From: SHLQ01 sp964562985 | Lineage (GTDB): Bacteria > Actinomycetota > Acidimicrobiia > Acidimicrobiales > SHLQ01 | Assembly: GCA_964562985.1 (NCBI GenBank) | Contig: CAZLWE010000004.1 | Span: 1 to 64,000 of the forward strand | Length of the DNA stretch: 64,000 nucleotides | Direction of reading: 5' to 3' | Shown: positions 61,557-64,000 of the stretch, in pieces | How positions within the stretch are numbered: the stretch's first letter is position 1 | Layout: every line of letters begins with the position of its first letter | Notes under the pieces: generated by a model | The model's input: the letters and a program-made list of their open reading frames with translations, nothing else | What the model was told of the DNA's origin: nothing | The model's database searches: none | Translations under genes and position numbers: made by a program

Positions 61557-63486
61557 CGATCATGTCCGTTTCGAGCTCATCTCGCTTGGGTTCGCGGGGC
61601 AGACTCACCAGGAACGCCGCGCCGACTTCGACCTGTGGATCGAGTTCGATAGAGCCGTCGCAGTTCTCGACGAGCTTCTTCACGAGCGCGAGACCCACGC
61701 CGCTTCCCGGAGCCTCATCGGACAACCGGTTAAAGAGGCGGAACGCCGCTTCGTGGTTCTCGACCGCTATCCCGGTTCCGTTATCTTCCACTCGAATGAC
61801 GACAGACGCCCCATCAGCTTGCGAAGACAGGGCGATCTTCGGGGCCCGGCCTGGGTGGCGATACTTCAAGGAGTTCCCGATCAGGTTTTGGAATATGCGT
61901 CCCATAGCGATCGGCTCGACCGCCGCCTCGCCAAGGTCTTCCAACTCAACCTCCGCATCGAGTTCGCGAATGAGGGCATCGAAGTCTTGGATCACGGCCT
62001 CGGCAATCGGGGTGATAGGTACTGACTCCACATCTCGGGTGTTCACCGACGCGCGAGCGTGCTCGAGCAGCTTGTCCATCGTGACGCACATGCGTTCATA
62101 GCCATCGACAATGTGGTGGGCGTAGTCGACCAGCTCCTCTTTTGGAAGCTCATCTTCGGACGACTCCCGCAAGATCAGTTCGGCATATCCGCCGATCGAG
62201 CGCAACGGCGTTCTGAGGTCGTGAGCGGTGGCGTATGCGTACTCCTCAAGGTCGGCGTTCGAACGAGCGAGCTCGTCGACGGTCTCGGCGAGGCGATCCC
62301 GCGCGGCATCTCGCTCATCGGCGCGTTCCACAGCGGTACTCAGCGCTGCTTCAGCGAGCGCTTGCTCTCGGCGATACCTCCTGTTCACGATCAGTCCGCC
62401 GCCGATCAGCAACGCGACCGACGCGAATCCACCGAAGGCACTTATCGAACGCGAGGTGAGTTGCGCGTTTCGCACTCGCTCCAAGAAGTCGTCATCGGGT
62501 GCGGTTACCGCAACCACCCAATCAGGGTTATTCGCGAGCGTGGTCACGGCGAACTGGAAGTCGGTGCCTCCGGCGGAACCGCTGATCAGCTCGTTTATGT
62601 CGCCACCGTCCAAATCCCTGACGAGATTCGACACGAAGTCGACCGGGGGTTGTTCAAGGTCAGCGGCTTGGGCGAGTTGACCGTCACCTGCGCTGGCGCC
62701 TTGCGGGTGAGCCACCACGCTGAGCTCGCGGTCGAGAATGAACGACTCCCCATTCGGTGAGGCCCGTCGCTCGGCCATAAAGGTCGACAGTGCGTCGAGT
62801 CGAATATCGATTCCGATAACCGCTTCGATGTCACCGTCGGTGCCTGGTACCGCTTGTGCTCGGGTGACACCGGGGAGTCCGCTGCTGAAGAACACATACG
62901 GCGGAGTCCACACACCGGATCCGTCAGCCTGCAGCGCAAGATCGAACCACGGCCGAGTACGTGGGTCGAACTCGTCCGCGGGATCAAACGCAGCGTTGAG
63001 CTCGAGCGCATCGGAGTCTCGGTCGGTGTTGAGGACGGTTCGCCGACCAAGGTCGTCGATCACAATGTCCTTTGTGACGTAACCGTCTGCTTCGTTACGG
63101 ACGACGTAGGTGAACGAACCGTCGTTGCGCCCGATGAAGATGCCATCGAAAGACTCGTTCACCCGGAGCACTTCGAAGAAGACCTCGTCGACTCGAAGCC
63201 CGGTGCCTTCATCAAAGTCACCTCGGGCGAGTAGCCGGGAGAGTTCGGTCGCGGAACGCTCAGCGGGGGCGAGGAAACTCTCGGTGTTCACCACGGTTTC
63301 GTTCGAAACCGCGGAGATAACCTCGCGCATGTCCTCGACGATCGCGTCCTCGCTCGTGAGCCGGAAGGTCAACAGCACGCTGAGCAGCACGATTAGCGCC
63401 GTAACGGCCGCACCAATACCGAACAGAAGAATTCCAACCGAACGCTTCGCCGGATCGCTGCCGACGTTGGCCCATGGGCCCGACAT
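61549..63486 (-). CDS. membrane sensor histidine kinase with extracellular Cache domain
   Basis: A 645-aa kinase. TM1 about 17-41, a double Cache sensor about 45-345 (FIGRNDGSFTYVVRNEADGYV, DEFDPRTRPWFDLAL, GVWTPPYVFFSSGLPGVTRAQAV are dCache_1 hallmarks), TM2 about 348-368, then a coiled coil and a HisKA domain with H422 in ATAHDLRTPLRSI, N-box FQNLIGNSLKYR, G1 VEDNGTGI, G2 GSGVGLALVKKLVENCDGSI. The DHp sequence resembles phytochrome-type kinases. Ligand likely a small organic molecule or amino acid, as in other Cache sensors. Confidence 0.92.
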   Translation of the reverse strand: MSGPWANVGSDPAKRSVGILLFGIGAAVTALIVLLSVLLTFRLTSEDAIVEDMREVISAVSNETVVNTESFLAPAERSATELSRLLARGDFDEGTGLRVDEVFFEVLRVNESFDGIFIGRNDGSFTYVVRNEADGYVTKDIVIDDLGRRTVLNTDRDSDALELNAAFDPADEFDPRTRPWFDLALQADGSGVWTPPYVFFSSGLPGVTRAQAVPGTDGDIEAVIGIDIRLDALSTFMAERRASPNGESFILDRELSVVAHPQGASAGDGQLAQAADLEQPPVDFVSNLVRDLDGGDINELISGSAGGTDFQFAVTTLANNPDWVVAVTAPDDDFLERVRNAQLTSRSISAFGGFASVALLIGGGLIVNRRYRREQALAEAALSTAVERADERDAARDRLAETVDELARSNADLEEYAYATAHDLRTPLRSIGGYAELILRESSEDELPKEELVDYAHHIVDGYERMCVTMDKLLEHARASVNTRDVESVPITPIAEAVIQDFDALIRELDAEVELEDLGEAAVEPIAMGRIFQNLIGNSLKYRHPGRAPKIALSSQADGASVVIRVEDNGTGIAVENHEAAFRLFNRLSDEAPGSGVGLALVKKLVENCDGSIELDPQVEVGAAFLVSLPREPKRDELETDMIGA

Positions 63487-63732
63487 TTACGCCGTCTCCC
63501 CAGATGAGAAGTCGGTGAGTCGGTTAGTTGCCTCGCCGGTGAGCATCGTCAACTGCTCGGAGATCTCGCGGAGCGCCTCGACATCTGGTGATTCCAGTGC
63601 CAACGACTCGGCCAATAGGTCGGTGAGGATCGATAGCCCGCGGACCGGCGAAGCGAGCGAGTGCTTGATCTCGCTGCGGAGCTGCAGCTCCATTTCCCTG
63701 TCCGCGTCAGCTACTTCGCGAACCATCGCCAT
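63487..63732 (-). CDS. small stand-alone DHp-like (histidine phosphotransfer) protein
   Basis: An 81-aa helical protein ending one base before the kinase gene. LRSEIKHSLASPVRGLSILTDLLAESL mimics the first HisKA helix, with H24 at the phospho-acceptor position and P29 matching the conserved Pro of H-box H[DE]LRTPL; the rest is a second helix. There is no ATPase domain. It may take phosphate from, dimerise with, or inhibit the neighbouring kinase. It could instead be just a structural relative, but the position makes partnership likely. Confidence 0.7.
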   Translation of the reverse strand: MAMVREVADADREMELQLRSEIKHSLASPVRGLSILTDLLAESLALESPDVEALREISEQLTMLTGEATNRLTDFSSGETA

Positions 63733-63857
63733 CCACCAACCTCAACGCGTCTCAACGAAATCGTCCCGCACATACCCCCCTACGGTAGCGCTCCAGCGGG
63801 CAGCCCTTAGGTCATTTCCCAGTGGATGCACTCGACCACCCCGTCTAAGGTGGCACG

Positions 63858-64000
63858 GTGAGCCATCCACTTGTCCTCGTCCGCCATGGTCAAACCGAGT
63901 GGAGCCGCACCGGTCAACACACGGGCCGTTCCGACATCGACCTAACGGATCGAGGGCGAAACGAAGCAGCGCTGGTTGCGCCGACCCTCGACGGATGGGG
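63858..64000 (+). CDS. histidine phosphatase superfamily protein (3' end beyond window)
   Basis: From GTG 63858 (AAGGTGG five bases before) the frame reads VSHPLVLVRHGQTEWSRTGQHTGRSDIDLTDRGR and continues to the edge. LVRHGQTEWS with the catalytic His, and TGRSDIDLTDRG, identify a phosphoglycerate-mutase-like phosphatase. Only 47 codons are visible. Confidence 0.85.
   Translation, partial: MSHPLVLVRHGQTEWSRTGQHTGRSDIDLTDRGRNEAALVAPTLDGW

Overview
The window looks like chromosomal DNA of a high-GC actinobacterium, most likely a free-living (perhaps marine) Acidimicrobiia or Ilumatobacter-type relative. The evidence is family content: an F420-type luciferase-like oxidoreductase, a mycothiol-dependent maleylpyruvate-isomerase-like protein, a resuscitation-promoting-factor-like domain, several lipoprotein binding proteins with acidic tethers, GTG starts, and candidate leaderless promoters. 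This is inference; no rRNA, tRNA, CRISPR array or prophage was seen.

Layout. 1-3365: an open-ended secreted adhesin-like protein (SdrD-B and DUF11 repeats) leaves the left edge. 3495-6457: larE, nnrE, a small monooxygenase and an ornithine cyclodeaminase homologue. 6642-12435: a branched-chain-type amino acid ABC transporter (livK facing livHMGF). 12500-18897: a 2OG-Fe(II) oxygenase, a MarR regulator and a tight kynurenine operon (kynU, kmo, bicupin, FAD oxidase). 18894-24266: an oligopeptide-type ABC operon with fused ATPases. 24424-32317: mixed housekeeping and redox genes (CoxG-like, a decayed esterase, trmL, nitroreductase, two luciferase-like monooxygenases, SSB, aldo/keto reductase).

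32405-40647 is a carbohydrate module: a Gfo/Idh/MocA dehydrogenase and an aldo/keto reductase share a divergent promoter, followed (after a REP-flanked RAYT transposase at 33530-34669) by a CUT1 sugar transporter and a LacI regulator. Matching LacI-type palindromes lie in front of both the dehydrogenase pair and the binding protein, which ties the module into one probable local regulon. 40873-48646: hisC-like aminotransferase, a SNF2 ATPase with a small charged partner, secreted proteins, a hydrolase and an SDR.

48698-53750 holds two divergent paralogues of dimethylglycine/sarcosine dehydrogenase fused to GcvT-type folate domains, separated by a duplicated 48-bp palindromic element. 53829-57749: VOC protein, yceI/marR with three phased operators, a RimK-type ligase and a succinylglutamate-desuccinylase-like peptidase. 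57763-61119: an RTX-Rpf fusion protein, thiolase and a sulfotransferase-like gene. 61128-63732: a phosphorelay made of a stand-alone DHp-like protein, a Cache sensor kinase and a receiver-only regulator. A histidine phosphatase gene runs off the right edge.

Overall this is a nutrient-scavenging region: three ABC importers, amino-acid and methylated-amine catabolism, and sugar oxidation. I found no clear new defence or mobile system; the most unusual items are the regulatory DNA (phased or repeated palindromes), several domain fusions, and the DHp-kinase-receiver trio.
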